NCBI GenBank assembly: GCA_041670885.1
Contig: JBAXYJ010000046.1
Span: 1-14,603, forward strand
Reading direction: 5' to 3'
DNA from: JAJBWD01 sp041670885
GTDB lineage: Bacteria; Bacillota; Clostridia; Clostridiales; Clostridiaceae
Length of the DNA stretch: 14,603 nt
In this document: positions 1-6,301 of the stretch, piece after piece
Layout of the letters: every line of letters begins with the position of its first letter
How positions within the stretch are numbered: position 1 is the stretch's first letter
Translations under genes and position numbers: made by a program
Notes under the pieces: generated by a model
Seen by the model: the letters and a program-made list of their open reading frames with translations, nothing else
Databases searched by the model: none
Told to the model about the DNA's origin: nothing

Positions 1-24
1 AATTATTATGTTCAGTAAAATTAG

Positions 25-87
25 AATTATTCAATTTATTAATATAGTGTGATATAATACTTTAGTATTTAAGTAAATTGAATAATT
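25..87. repeat. 16-bp inverted repeat flanking the exporter promoter
   Basis: The arm at 25-40 (AATTATTCAATTTATT) matches the reverse complement of 72-87 at 15 of 16 positions. The arms are separated by 31 bp and centred on the -10 element; the left arm covers the -35 region and the right arm lies just past the predicted start of transcription. The arrangement suits a two-site operator, but the bound protein is unknown and AT-rich DNA produces some chance symmetry. Confidence 0.5.
30..58 (+). promoter_or_regulatory. Predicted sigma-A promoter of the ThrE-type exporter genes
   Basis: A perfect -10 hexamer TATAAT (53-58) is preceded by TGa, giving an extended -10 element. The best -35 at 17-bp spacing, TTCAAT (30-35), is weak, as is common with extended -10 promoters. 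Transcription would start near 65, leaving a leader of about 80 nt before the ATG at 146. Confidence 0.6.
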
Positions 88-145
88 ACCTTTGGCTATT
101 TTTAATTATGAAAATTTTGCTCATTTCATTTTTAAGGAGATTTTT

Positions 146-904
146 ATGAATATTTCATATATGGCTGTAGAAGCCGGAAAAATCATTTTAGAAAACGGTG
201 GCGAAACATATAGGGTTGAAGAGACTATTAATTTAATCTGTCAGGCCTATAATATAAAAAATGCTGATTCCTATGTTACGCCTACCGGAATAATGTTTTC
301 AGCAGAAGATGAACGGGGCAATAATCTTTCAATAATAAAAAGAATAAAATATAGAACTATAAATTTAGAAAAGGTATCCATGGTAAATGATCTTTCAAGA
401 AAGGTTCAGAATAAGGTAATATCCCCTCTGGAATTTGAGAAGGAATTAGAAAAAATCTCCAACAGCAGAAGCTATAGTAATTTAGTTCTGGTAATATCCT
501 CCTCTTTGGCTGCGTTTTTTTTCACTCTTCTTTTTAACGGCAGTATATATGATGCTTTAGTATCTCTTATTATAGGTGCTATGCTTAGGATTAACATGAA
601 TTTTTCCAGCAAATATGATGTAAATGACTTCTTTATTAATGTTATAGGAGGCATAATTACATCAATTATTGCCTTAATATTCTGCTCACAATTTAAAGTT
701 CTCAGCTTAGACAAGATTATAATCGGATCAATTATGCCTTTAGTTCCCGGTGTAGCTCTTATCAACTCTATTAGAGATACAATTGAAGGGGATTTAGTTT
801 CAGGCCTTACAAGAGCCCTTGAAGCTGCATTAACAGCTTTGGCAATTGCAGTAGGTACAGGTATTGTAATAAAGCTTTGGTCTTTTATTTTTGGAGGTAT
901 ATAA
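146..904 (+). CDS. ThrE-family threonine/serine exporter, large subunit (DUF1212 type)
   Basis: This 252-residue protein looks like the large half of a split threonine/serine exporter of the ThrE family, an inner-membrane carrier. Residues 1-110 are soluble and carry the family's ENGGETYRVEET stretch (16-27) and PTGIMFS (46-52). After that come about five hydrophobic segments (roughly 112-130, 135-150, 162-182, 188-206, 224-248) with the conserved IMPLVPGVALINSIRD (196-211). I start it at the ATG at 146 because AAGGAGA (134-140) sits 5 nt upstream; an in-frame TTG at 92 has no such site and would add an unlikely 18-residue tail. The second subunit begins 1 nt after its stop. Family assignment is secure; the actual substrate is inferred. 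Confidence 0.85.
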   Translation: MNISYMAVEAGKIILENGGETYRVEETINLICQAYNIKNADSYVTPTGIMFSAEDERGNNLSIIKRIKYRTINLEKVSMVNDLSRKVQNKVISPLEFEKELEKISNSRSYSNLVLVISSSLAAFFFTLLFNGSIYDALVSLIIGAMLRINMNFSSKYDVNDFFINVIGGIITSIIALIFCSQFKVLSLDKIIIGSIMPLVPGVALINSIRDTIEGDLVSGLTRALEAALTALAIAVGTGIVIKLWSFIFGGI

Positions 905-905
905 G

Positions 906-1361
906 ATGATAAAACAATTTATTTTTTCATTTATTGCTACCCTTACATTTGGAATTTTATTTAATATTAAAGGAGAAAAGCTGTTTTACTCTGCGCTGGG
1001 TGGGGGAATAAGCTATCTTTTCTACTATGTATTATTATCAGCAGGATACTCCCAGATAAGCTCTACATTTTTTGTTTCAATACTTATTGGAACTTATGGA
1101 GAGGTTATGGCCAGAGTAATAAAAGCTCCAGTCACAGTATTTATTATTTCTGCTATTATTCCTTTAGTTCCAGGGGGCGGATTATATTATACATTGTATT
1201 ACATAATCTCCGAGAATTACAGCGAGGCTCTGAAATATGGCATGGATACATTTCAGATTGCTGTAATTATTGTTATTTCTATCCTTTTTGTAGGAACAAT
1301 ATCAAAATTTATAAATAAAATAAAAAAATCTGCTGACGCAGATTCCGCTAGGGAACCTTAG
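906..1361 (+). CDS. ThrE-family threonine/serine exporter, small subunit (DUF3815 type)
   Basis: The 151-residue product is nearly all hydrophobic, with about five membrane segments and the family motif IIPLVPGGGLYYT (84-96), matching the C-terminal half of fused ThrE carriers. It should pair with the product of the gene just upstream: the gap is 1 nt and its binding site GGAGGT (893-898) lies inside that gene, so translation is probably coupled. The ATG at 906 is the start; a TTG at 891 overlaps the ribosome binding site. The last residues, SADADSAREP, are encoded by the start of a GC-rich hairpin element, so the natural C-terminus may have been altered by that element's arrival. No terminator other than this element follows the gene. 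Confidence 0.83.
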   Translation: MIKQFIFSFIATLTFGILFNIKGEKLFYSALGGGISYLFYYVLLSAGYSQISSTFFVSILIGTYGEVMARVIKAPVTVFIISAIIPLVPGGGLYYTLYYIISENYSEALKYGMDTFQIAVIIVISILFVGTISKFINKIKKSADADSAREP

Positions 1362-1434
1362 GTTCCCTTCGGCGCCGCTTTGCGGCTCTGCACCCTCCTG
1401 AAACCAGCAGGAAGTACCTTCCCTGCGCCCATCC
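1327..1434. other. GC-rich multi-hairpin element of unknown identity
   Basis: About 60% G+C by hand count (59 of 96 bases in 1339-1434) in a roughly 30% G+C window. It holds a run of short hairpins: 1327-1333/1338-1344 (7 bp), 1351-1357/1361-1367 (7 bp, GGGAACC/GGTTCCC), 1374-1378/1382-1386 (GCCGC/GCGGC) and 1407-1414/1418-1426 (8 bp with one bulged C). Read on the - strand, the last hairpin is followed by seven T, a good intrinsic terminator; read on the + strand the element ends in six T (1435-1440). It could be a dispersed repeat that ends the exporter transcript, or a small structured RNA on the - strand. I did not recognise a known riboswitch or RNA family, and no clear promoter was found. 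Confidence 0.6.
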
Positions 1435-1520
1435 TTTTTTACTGAATTTATGTTATTTTCCAATTGTATTGCCACTATTTATAAATAATATAAGCAAGTA
1501 TTTTTATACTTTACAGTAAA

Positions 1521-1545
1521 AAAGTAAGCTTATTTAGCTTACTTT
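1521..1545 (-). terminator. Intrinsic terminator of the CsoR-family gene
   Basis: A perfect 10-bp stem (AAAGTAAGCT at 1521-1530, its complement at 1536-1545) with a 5-nt loop overlaps the stop codon of the gene. On the - strand it is followed by a run of T (the A-run at 1518-1523), as expected for a Rho-independent terminator. On the + strand no T-run follows. Confidence 0.75.
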
Positions 1546-1790
1546 AAAAACATATCTAAAGTTTTAATTAATTCCTCAATACTATCTTCATTTTCTATTA
1601 CACATGATTTAGCGTAGTTCTGCAGTATTATGCTGCCAACTCTGTTTAGTGCAGCTCTAACAGCTGCTATTTGTACAAGCATATCTCTGCAGCAGGCACC
1701 ATCGTTAAACATCTTCTCAATTCCTGTTACCTGACCTTCTATCCTTTTAAGGCGGGTATTAATATTTTTAATGACTTCTTCTTTTTCCAT
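1539..1790 (-). CDS. CsoR/RcnR/CstR-family (DUF156) transcriptional repressor
   Basis: An 83-residue all-helical DNA-binding repressor of the CsoR/RcnR family, whose members sense Cu(I), Ni/Co, formaldehyde or persulfide and release DNA on binding. The family core is present: RLKRIEGQVTGI (13-24), the sensor Cys34 in GACCRD, QIAAVRAALN (40-49) and Cys63 in KSCV. At the site of the copper-binding His (25 residues after the first Cys, 4 before the second) there is Tyr59, so the triad reads Cys-Tyr-Cys. That is unlike a copper CsoR; the spacing of 29 between the cysteines is that of the persulfide sensor CstR. Its start has GAGGTG (1795-1800) upstream. No copper pump or sulfur gene is adjacent, so the regulated gene is unknown. 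Confidence 0.85.
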   Translation of the reverse strand: MEKEEVIKNINTRLKRIEGQVTGIEKMFNDGACCRDMLVQIAAVRAALNRVGSIILQNYAKSCVIENEDSIEELIKTLDMFLK

Positions 1791-1806
1791 ACTTCACCTC
1801 AATATA

Positions 1807-1998
1807 AAAGAAATTCCTGCTGTGCCGTTACTTTAATTATTTTAGATCCCGCTCTCGCAGGTGGGTTTCCTCCGCATTACTTCAAGTTCTCAAAAAAGAG
1901 CATCAATCCATAACCCGAGTCAGAATCCCATATGATAGGTGTTGGGTCAAAGCTAATTAAAGCAGCGTACACAGTAGGAATATTTATCAATAGACTAT
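1807..1998 (-). ncRNA. ssrS: 6S RNA (RNA polymerase regulator), candidate
   Basis: Directly downstream of aspS on the same strand, about 190 nt folds like 6S RNA, which binds sigma-A RNA polymerase by mimicking an open promoter. A long interrupted closing stem pairs 1976-1980 with 1814-1818 (UUCCU/AGGAA), then after an A-C mismatch 1970-1974 with 1820-1824 (CUGUG/CACAG), then 1954-1962 with 1831-1839 (CUUUAAUUA/UAAUUAAAG, 9 bp). Inside is a large poorly paired bubble of about 110 nt with a small 3'-side hairpin (CCUGC-GAGA-GCGGG) and an inner GGGUU/AACCC stem. The 3' end runs into UUUCUUUU. B. subtilis bsrA also lies next to aspS. The ends are approximate; a promoter at 2005-2033 sets the 5' end. 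Confidence 0.8.
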
Positions 1999-2004
1999 AT
2001 TAAT

Positions 2005-2033
2005 ATTATACAATAAAATTATTTAAATATCAC
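2005..2033 (-). promoter_or_regulatory. Predicted promoter of the 6S RNA gene
   Basis: On the - strand GTGATA (2028-2033) and TATAAT (2005-2010) are separated by 17 bp. The -35 element lies within the last codons of aspS. Transcription would begin at an A near 1998, about 18 nt before the closing stem of the 6S candidate. Confidence 0.65.
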
Positions 2034-3807
2034 TATTAATTAAAGATATTCCAAGTTCAGTAAGCTGTTTTTCGTCTACTGTGCTTGGTGCATCAGTTAA
2101 TGGGCAGTAAGCATTCTGGTTTTTAGGGAATGCTACTACATCTTTTATATTGCCAGTACCTGCTAAGAACATTATAAATCTGTCAAAGCCAAAAGCTAAT
2201 CCTCCATGAGGCGGCGGTCCAAATTTAAATGCTGTAAGCAGAAATCCAAATCTTTCCCATGCCTTTTCTTTAGATAAACCAATTACACTAAACATTTTTT
2301 CCTGAAGGGCAGAATCATGAATTCTAATACTTCCTCCGCCTAATTCCTCACCGTTTAAAACAATATCATATGCTTTAGCTCTTACTCTTAAAGGATCTGA
2401 GTCTAAATATTTAATATCTTCATCCATAGGCATAGTAAACGGGTGGTGCTCTGCTACAAATCTTTTCTCTTCTTCATCATAAGACAGAAGAGGGAATTCA
2501 GTAACCCATAGGAATTTAAATTCTTTATTGTCTTTTAATATGCTCAGCTTATTTGCTATTTCAAGTCTTAAAGCTCCCATGGCACTAAGTACTCTTTTGT
2601 CAATATCTGCTGCAATAAATACTATATCAGATAGGTTTACATTTAAGCTTTCTTTTATTTTTTCTATATCATCTTCAGACAGGAACTTTGATATTGAGGA
2701 TTTAACCCCATCTTCTTTAAATGCAATATATGACAGCCCTTTAACTTTATATGTTTTAACAAACTCACCCAGTTTGTCAATTTCTTTTCTTGAGAAGTTT
2801 GCTCCGCCATCAACTTTTATGGCTCTGACACTTCCCCCATTTTCTAAAGTGTCTTTAAACATCTGAAAGCTGGTATTTTCAAATATTTTACTGATATCAT
2901 TTATCTCCATCTTAAATCTTATATCCGGTTTGTCGCTTCCATACTTATCCATAACCTCTTTATAAGGCATTCTCATAAATGGAATTTCAATATCCATCCC
3001 TTTAATTTCTTTGAAAACTTTTTGTATTAATCTTTCATTTATCCCAATAACATCTTCCATATCTACAAAGGACATTTCCATGTCTATTTGAGTAAATTCA
3101 GGCTGCCTGTTTGCTCTTAAATCTTCATCTCTGAAGCATTTTACAATCTGAAAATATCTGTCAAATCCGGATACCATAAATAACTGCTTAAATAATTGAG
3201 GTGACTGAGGAAGAGCATAAAATCTTCCATCATAATTTCTGCTTGGAACTAAATAATCTCTTGCCCCTTCAGGAGTGGATTTTGTAAGCATTGGAGTCTC
3301 CAGCTCTAAGAATCCATTTTCATTCATAAAATCTCGTACAACCTTGGCTGTCTTATGCCTTATTATAAATATTTTCTGCATATCCGGTCTTCTAAGATCC
3401 AAGTATCTATATTTTAATCTGATGTTTTCATCAGTATCTAAGTTCTCTTTTATTATAATTGGAGGTGTTTCAGATTCGGAAAGAATTTTTAAAGTACTTC
3501 CCAGAATTTCTATACTGCCTGTTTCCATATTGGAATTTTCAGATTCTCTTTTCACTACCTCTCCTGTTACTGCAATGCAGTACTCGGGTTTTAAGGAATC
3601 ACTTTTTATAAAAGCTTCCTTATCTACTTTCTCTCCAAATACCACTTGAACTATACCGGTTCTGTCTCTAAGGTCTACAAATACAAGACCTCCTAAGTTT
3701 CTCTTCTTGCTTACCCATCCCATTACAGTTTCTTTTTTTCCTATATGGGTTTCTCTTAATTCACCACACATAATGGTCCTTTTAAGACCGTTTAGTGATT
3801 CTGCCAT
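2023..3807 (-). CDS. aspS: Aspartyl-tRNA synthetase
   Basis: A full-length (594 residues) bacterial-type class IIb AspRS that charges tRNA-Asp in the cytoplasm. Residues 1-110 form the anticodon-binding OB fold (GWVSKKRNLGGLVFVDLRD, 30-48). The catalytic core shows motif 1 (GFLELETPML, 165-174), motif 2 (FRDEDLRANRQPEFTQ, 225-240), GGGSIRIHD (490-498) and motif 3 (GGLAFGFDR, 535-543), with the bacterial GAD insertion at about 290-415. The start ATG overlaps the end of hemZ by 16 nt and its AGGAGG site (3815-3820) lies inside hemZ, so the two are translated as neighbours on one message. It is the last protein gene of the relA-dtd-MBL-hemZ-aspS run. Whether it also charges tRNA-Asn cannot be told from the sequence alone; the OB-fold position is Leu38, as in the E. 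coli enzyme. Confidence 0.97.
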   Translation of the reverse strand: MAESLNGLKRTIMCGELRETHIGKKETVMGWVSKKRNLGGLVFVDLRDRTGIVQVVFGEKVDKEAFIKSDSLKPEYCIAVTGEVVKRESENSNMETGSIEILGSTLKILSESETPPIIIKENLDTDENIRLKYRYLDLRRPDMQKIFIIRHKTAKVVRDFMNENGFLELETPMLTKSTPEGARDYLVPSRNYDGRFYALPQSPQLFKQLFMVSGFDRYFQIVKCFRDEDLRANRQPEFTQIDMEMSFVDMEDVIGINERLIQKVFKEIKGMDIEIPFMRMPYKEVMDKYGSDKPDIRFKMEINDISKIFENTSFQMFKDTLENGGSVRAIKVDGGANFSRKEIDKLGEFVKTYKVKGLSYIAFKEDGVKSSISKFLSEDDIEKIKESLNVNLSDIVFIAADIDKRVLSAMGALRLEIANKLSILKDNKEFKFLWVTEFPLLSYDEEEKRFVAEHHPFTMPMDEDIKYLDSDPLRVRAKAYDIVLNGEELGGGSIRIHDSALQEKMFSVIGLSKEKAWERFGFLLTAFKFGPPPHGGLAFGFDRFIMFLAGTGNIKDVVAFPKNQNAYCPLTDAPSTVDEKQLTELGISLINSDI

Positions 3808-5216
3808 TGTAATTCCTCCTTAAAAAATAGCTGAACTTTTCTTGTTATCATTTCATCTATTCTATTTATATATTCTTTTACGTCTTTTACATTAGCTGTT
3901 CTGTCTATCCTTCCGGTTTTAGTATCCACATATTTAGATACGCCGTCTGCTCCAAAGGCTAATATGCTTTCACTATCCTCAATCATTTCCATATTATATA
4001 TACCTTCTTTTGAGGTCATACAATATCCCGTATTTTCCATGTTGCCTATCATATTTTTTTGCCTGTACATATAATAAGGGAACATTCCTATTTTTTTAGA
4101 TCTAGCATGGGCTTCCTGATACATATTACAAATTTCGTCAAAGCCTCTGGCCGCTTGCTTATTATCAGAATCCTTCAGCTTTGAACCTCTTTTTATTGAA
4201 AGACCATGAATGGTTATACTGTCAGGATTAAGCTTTTCTATTTCATCCATTGTATTTTTTATTTCATTAATTCCTTCATCTGCCAATCCTATTATAATAT
4301 CCATATTAATATTTTCAAAACATAATTTTCTGGCCATGTTAAATATATTTATAACATCTTCCTTAGTATGGCTTCTTCCAATCATTTTAAGAGTCCTGTT
4401 ATTCATAGACTGAGGATTTATGCTTATTCTGTCCACATTGAATTTTTTCATTGTATTTAACTTTTTAAAGTTTATGGAATCAGCTCTCCCACACTCTACA
4501 GTAAATTCTCTTATGTTTTTTTCACAGACAAAATTATCATAGATAACACGCATTATTTTATCAAAACTTTCTTCATCAACTGAGGTTGGAGTACCTCCTC
4601 CAAAATATACACAGTCTATTTCAATATTTCTTTCCTTTATTAGCTTTCCTATATACTCAATTTCCTTTGTTAAAGCCTCAAGATAAGGCTGAACTAAATG
4701 TTTCACTGAACTGATTGGGTTAGAAGCAAAGGAACAGTATATGCACCTTGTTGGGCAAAAGGGCATGCCCACATATATGCTAACCTTATGACTGTCATTA
4801 TTTAAAAGTTTTTTTTCATTTTCGGCAACTTCTGTGCAAAGCTTTGCTTTTTCACTTGATGCTAAGTAGTATTTATCATAATATTTAATTATTTCGCTTT
4901 CATTAAAGCCTTCTTTTAAAAGCTTAGATGCAATCTTTGATGGCCTGATTCCTACTAATGTACCATAGGGAAATCCATATCCAAAAGTATCCACCAGATA
5001 TGAATATACATACTTTTTTATGTTTTCCTTTTCTGTCAAATCTTCATCAAAGCTATACTCTTTAATAATATTGTTCCCCATAATAATATTATTTTTTATA
5101 ATATTAATTTTAAATTCACCAATATCTGAAAACTCTATTTCATCCTGATTATAAAAAAGACTAAAAATCTGAAATATTTCATATTTATATTTTATATTAT
5201 TTAGTGATATCTTCAT
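3792..5216 (-). CDS. hemZ: HemZ-type radical SAM protein (coproporphyrinogen dehydrogenase family)
   Basis: A 474-residue radical SAM protein of the HemN/HemW/HemZ family. The iron-sulfur cluster motif CPTRCIYC places Cys154, Cys158 and Cys161 for [4Fe-4S], followed by Phe163 where true HemN has a further Cys. GGGTPT (206-211) is the SAM-binding glycine motif. The N-terminal 145 residues are the HemZ-specific extension, and the C-terminal half has the HemN-like domain (YYMYRQKNMIGNMENTGY). Family annotation is oxygen-independent coproporphyrinogen III oxidation in heme synthesis, but no heme gene is nearby and many clostridia do not make heme, so the real substrate is open. Its ATG overlaps the preceding stop in ATGA (5213-5216), and it overlaps aspS by 16 nt. 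Confidence 0.88.
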   Translation of the reverse strand: MKISLNNIKYKYEIFQIFSLFYNQDEIEFSDIGEFKINIIKNNIIMGNNIIKEYSFDEDLTEKENIKKYVYSYLVDTFGYGFPYGTLVGIRPSKIASKLLKEGFNESEIIKYYDKYYLASSEKAKLCTEVAENEKKLLNNDSHKVSIYVGMPFCPTRCIYCSFASNPISSVKHLVQPYLEALTKEIEYIGKLIKERNIEIDCVYFGGGTPTSVDEESFDKIMRVIYDNFVCEKNIREFTVECGRADSINFKKLNTMKKFNVDRISINPQSMNNRTLKMIGRSHTKEDVINIFNMARKLCFENINMDIIIGLADEGINEIKNTMDEIEKLNPDSITIHGLSIKRGSKLKDSDNKQAARGFDEICNMYQEAHARSKKIGMFPYYMYRQKNMIGNMENTGYCMTSKEGIYNMEMIEDSESILAFGADGVSKYVDTKTGRIDRTANVKDVKEYINRIDEMITRKVQLFFKEELQWQNH

Positions 5217-5830
5217 TTTACAAACTGGTTAAACCTTTTCTCATTTTTAATTAAAGTTTTAGGCCCGTGACCCGGATAAACTACTGTATCCTCAGGCAGA
5301 TTAAATAGTTTATCTTTTATGCTGGAAATAAGTGTCCCATAATCTCCTCCATAAAAATCACATCTTCCAACAGAAAGCAAAAACAGAGTATCTCCGGAAA
5401 ATAAGCTTCCTTCTGCTACATAGCTCATTCCGCCAGGTGTATGGCCCGGAGTTTCAATTGCCGCAATCTTATTTTCTCCTAAATAAAATTCGTCTCCCTC
5501 TTTTACATAAATATCAGCCTTAATAAAGCTTCCATCCGGGCTGTAAGGTCCATACATTTTTTCTTTTCCCAAAACTAAATCCTCATCTTTTTTATTAATA
5601 ATGAGTTTAGCACTATATTTCTTTACTAAACCGTAAACCCCTCCGGTATGGTCAAAATGTCCATGGGTTAAGATTACATACTTTAAGTTTCCGCTTAAGT
5701 TATCTATTTCATCAATAACTTCCTGGTTATCTACGCCTGGATCTATTACAGCAGTTTCCTTTGATATTTCATCACACAGAATATAAGTATTTTCTTCATA
5801 TACTCCTGATAATATTTTCTTGATTACCAT
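5213..5830 (-). CDS. Metallo-beta-lactamase-fold hydrolase (glyoxalase II-like, YcbL type)
   Basis: A 205-residue single-domain metallohydrolase. It has the metal-binding motif THGHFDH (His56, His58, Asp60, His61), His130 in ETPGHTPGG, bridging Asp147 in FSGDTLF and His188 in YPGHGP, the full dinuclear set of the glyoxalase II/YcbL branch. The C-terminal substrate domain of true glyoxalase II (GloB) is absent, so thioester hydrolysis is only an inference. It starts at ATG 5828-5830 behind GGAGAT, 11 nt after dtd, and its TGA overlaps the start of hemZ by 4 nt. The same gene often accompanies relA and dtd in clostridia. Confidence 0.88.
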   Translation of the reverse strand: MVIKKILSGVYEENTYILCDEISKETAVIDPGVDNQEVIDEIDNLSGNLKYVILTHGHFDHTGGVYGLVKKYSAKLIINKKDEDLVLGKEKMYGPYSPDGSFIKADIYVKEGDEFYLGENKIAAIETPGHTPGGMSYVAEGSLFSGDTLFLLSVGRCDFYGGDYGTLISSIKDKLFNLPEDTVVYPGHGPKTLIKNEKRFNQFVK

Positions 5831-5841
5831 GGTTTATCTCC

Positions 5842-6291
5842 TTAAAAAACTTTTTTGCTGTCTAAAAGCAGTGTAACCGGACCATCATTTTGGATATATA
5901 CCTGCATATCTGCTCCGAACTCACCGGTTTCTACCTTTTTAACATCTTCTCTTAATAATTTAACTAAAGTATCATAAAGCTCCTTGGCTTTTTCTCCGGA
6001 TTCTGATTCGATAAAACTGGGCCTTCTTCCTTTTCTGCAGTCTCCGTATAAAGTAAATTGGGAAACCACTAAAAGTTCCCCTGATACATCCAATAAGGAA
6101 AGATTCATCTTTTCATTATCATCTTGAAATATTCTTAAATTAATTATTTTATCTTTAATTAAATTTACATCTTCCATTGTATCACCTTTTGATACAGCTA
6201 CAAGTATATTTAATCCTTTATCTATTCTGCCAATTACTTTTCCATCAACTTGAACACTTGAAGATTTAACTCTTTGAACTACTGCTCTCAT
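5842..6291 (-). CDS. dtd: D-aminoacyl-tRNA deacylase
   Basis: The 149-residue product matches the whole DTD family length. It removes D-amino acids (and glycine) wrongly attached to tRNA, acting as a homodimer. The two signature motifs that build the chirality-checking pocket are intact: SQFT (77-80) and the cross-subunit Gly-Pro motif GPVT (137-140, in NDGPVT). The N-terminus MRAVVQRV is typical. Its binding site (AGGGGTGA) overlaps the relA stop codon, with 10 nt between the genes, so it is co-transcribed with relA; the pairing of relA and dtd is widespread in Firmicutes. Confidence 0.96.
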   Translation of the reverse strand: MRAVVQRVKSSSVQVDGKVIGRIDKGLNILVAVSKGDTMEDVNLIKDKIINLRIFQDDNEKMNLSLLDVSGELLVVSQFTLYGDCRKGRRPSFIESESGEKAKELYDTLVKLLREDVKKVETGEFGADMQVYIQNDGPVTLLLDSKKVF

Positions 6292-6301
6292 AATATCACC
6301 C

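Noticed and set aside
92..145. Upstream TTG start for the ThrE large subunit
   Set aside because: There is no ribosome binding site before it; the ATG at 146 has AAGGAGA at the right distance and the added residues look unlike the family.
1327..1434. Known riboswitch (lysine, glycine, cobalamin, c-di-GMP or c-di-AMP) in the GC-rich element
   Set aside because: Short matches such as CGCCGAAG on the - strand occur, but no complete core of any of these families, and no downstream gene on the - strand for it to control.
1671..1913. Open frame of 80 codons on the + strand
   Set aside because: It is antisense to the repressor gene and the 6S candidate, with no ribosome binding site and no family likeness.
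3792..5216. The radical SAM gene as the missing SCIFF maturase
   Set aside because: It has a HemZ-type layout and no C-terminal SPASM cysteine cluster, and lies far from the peptide gene.
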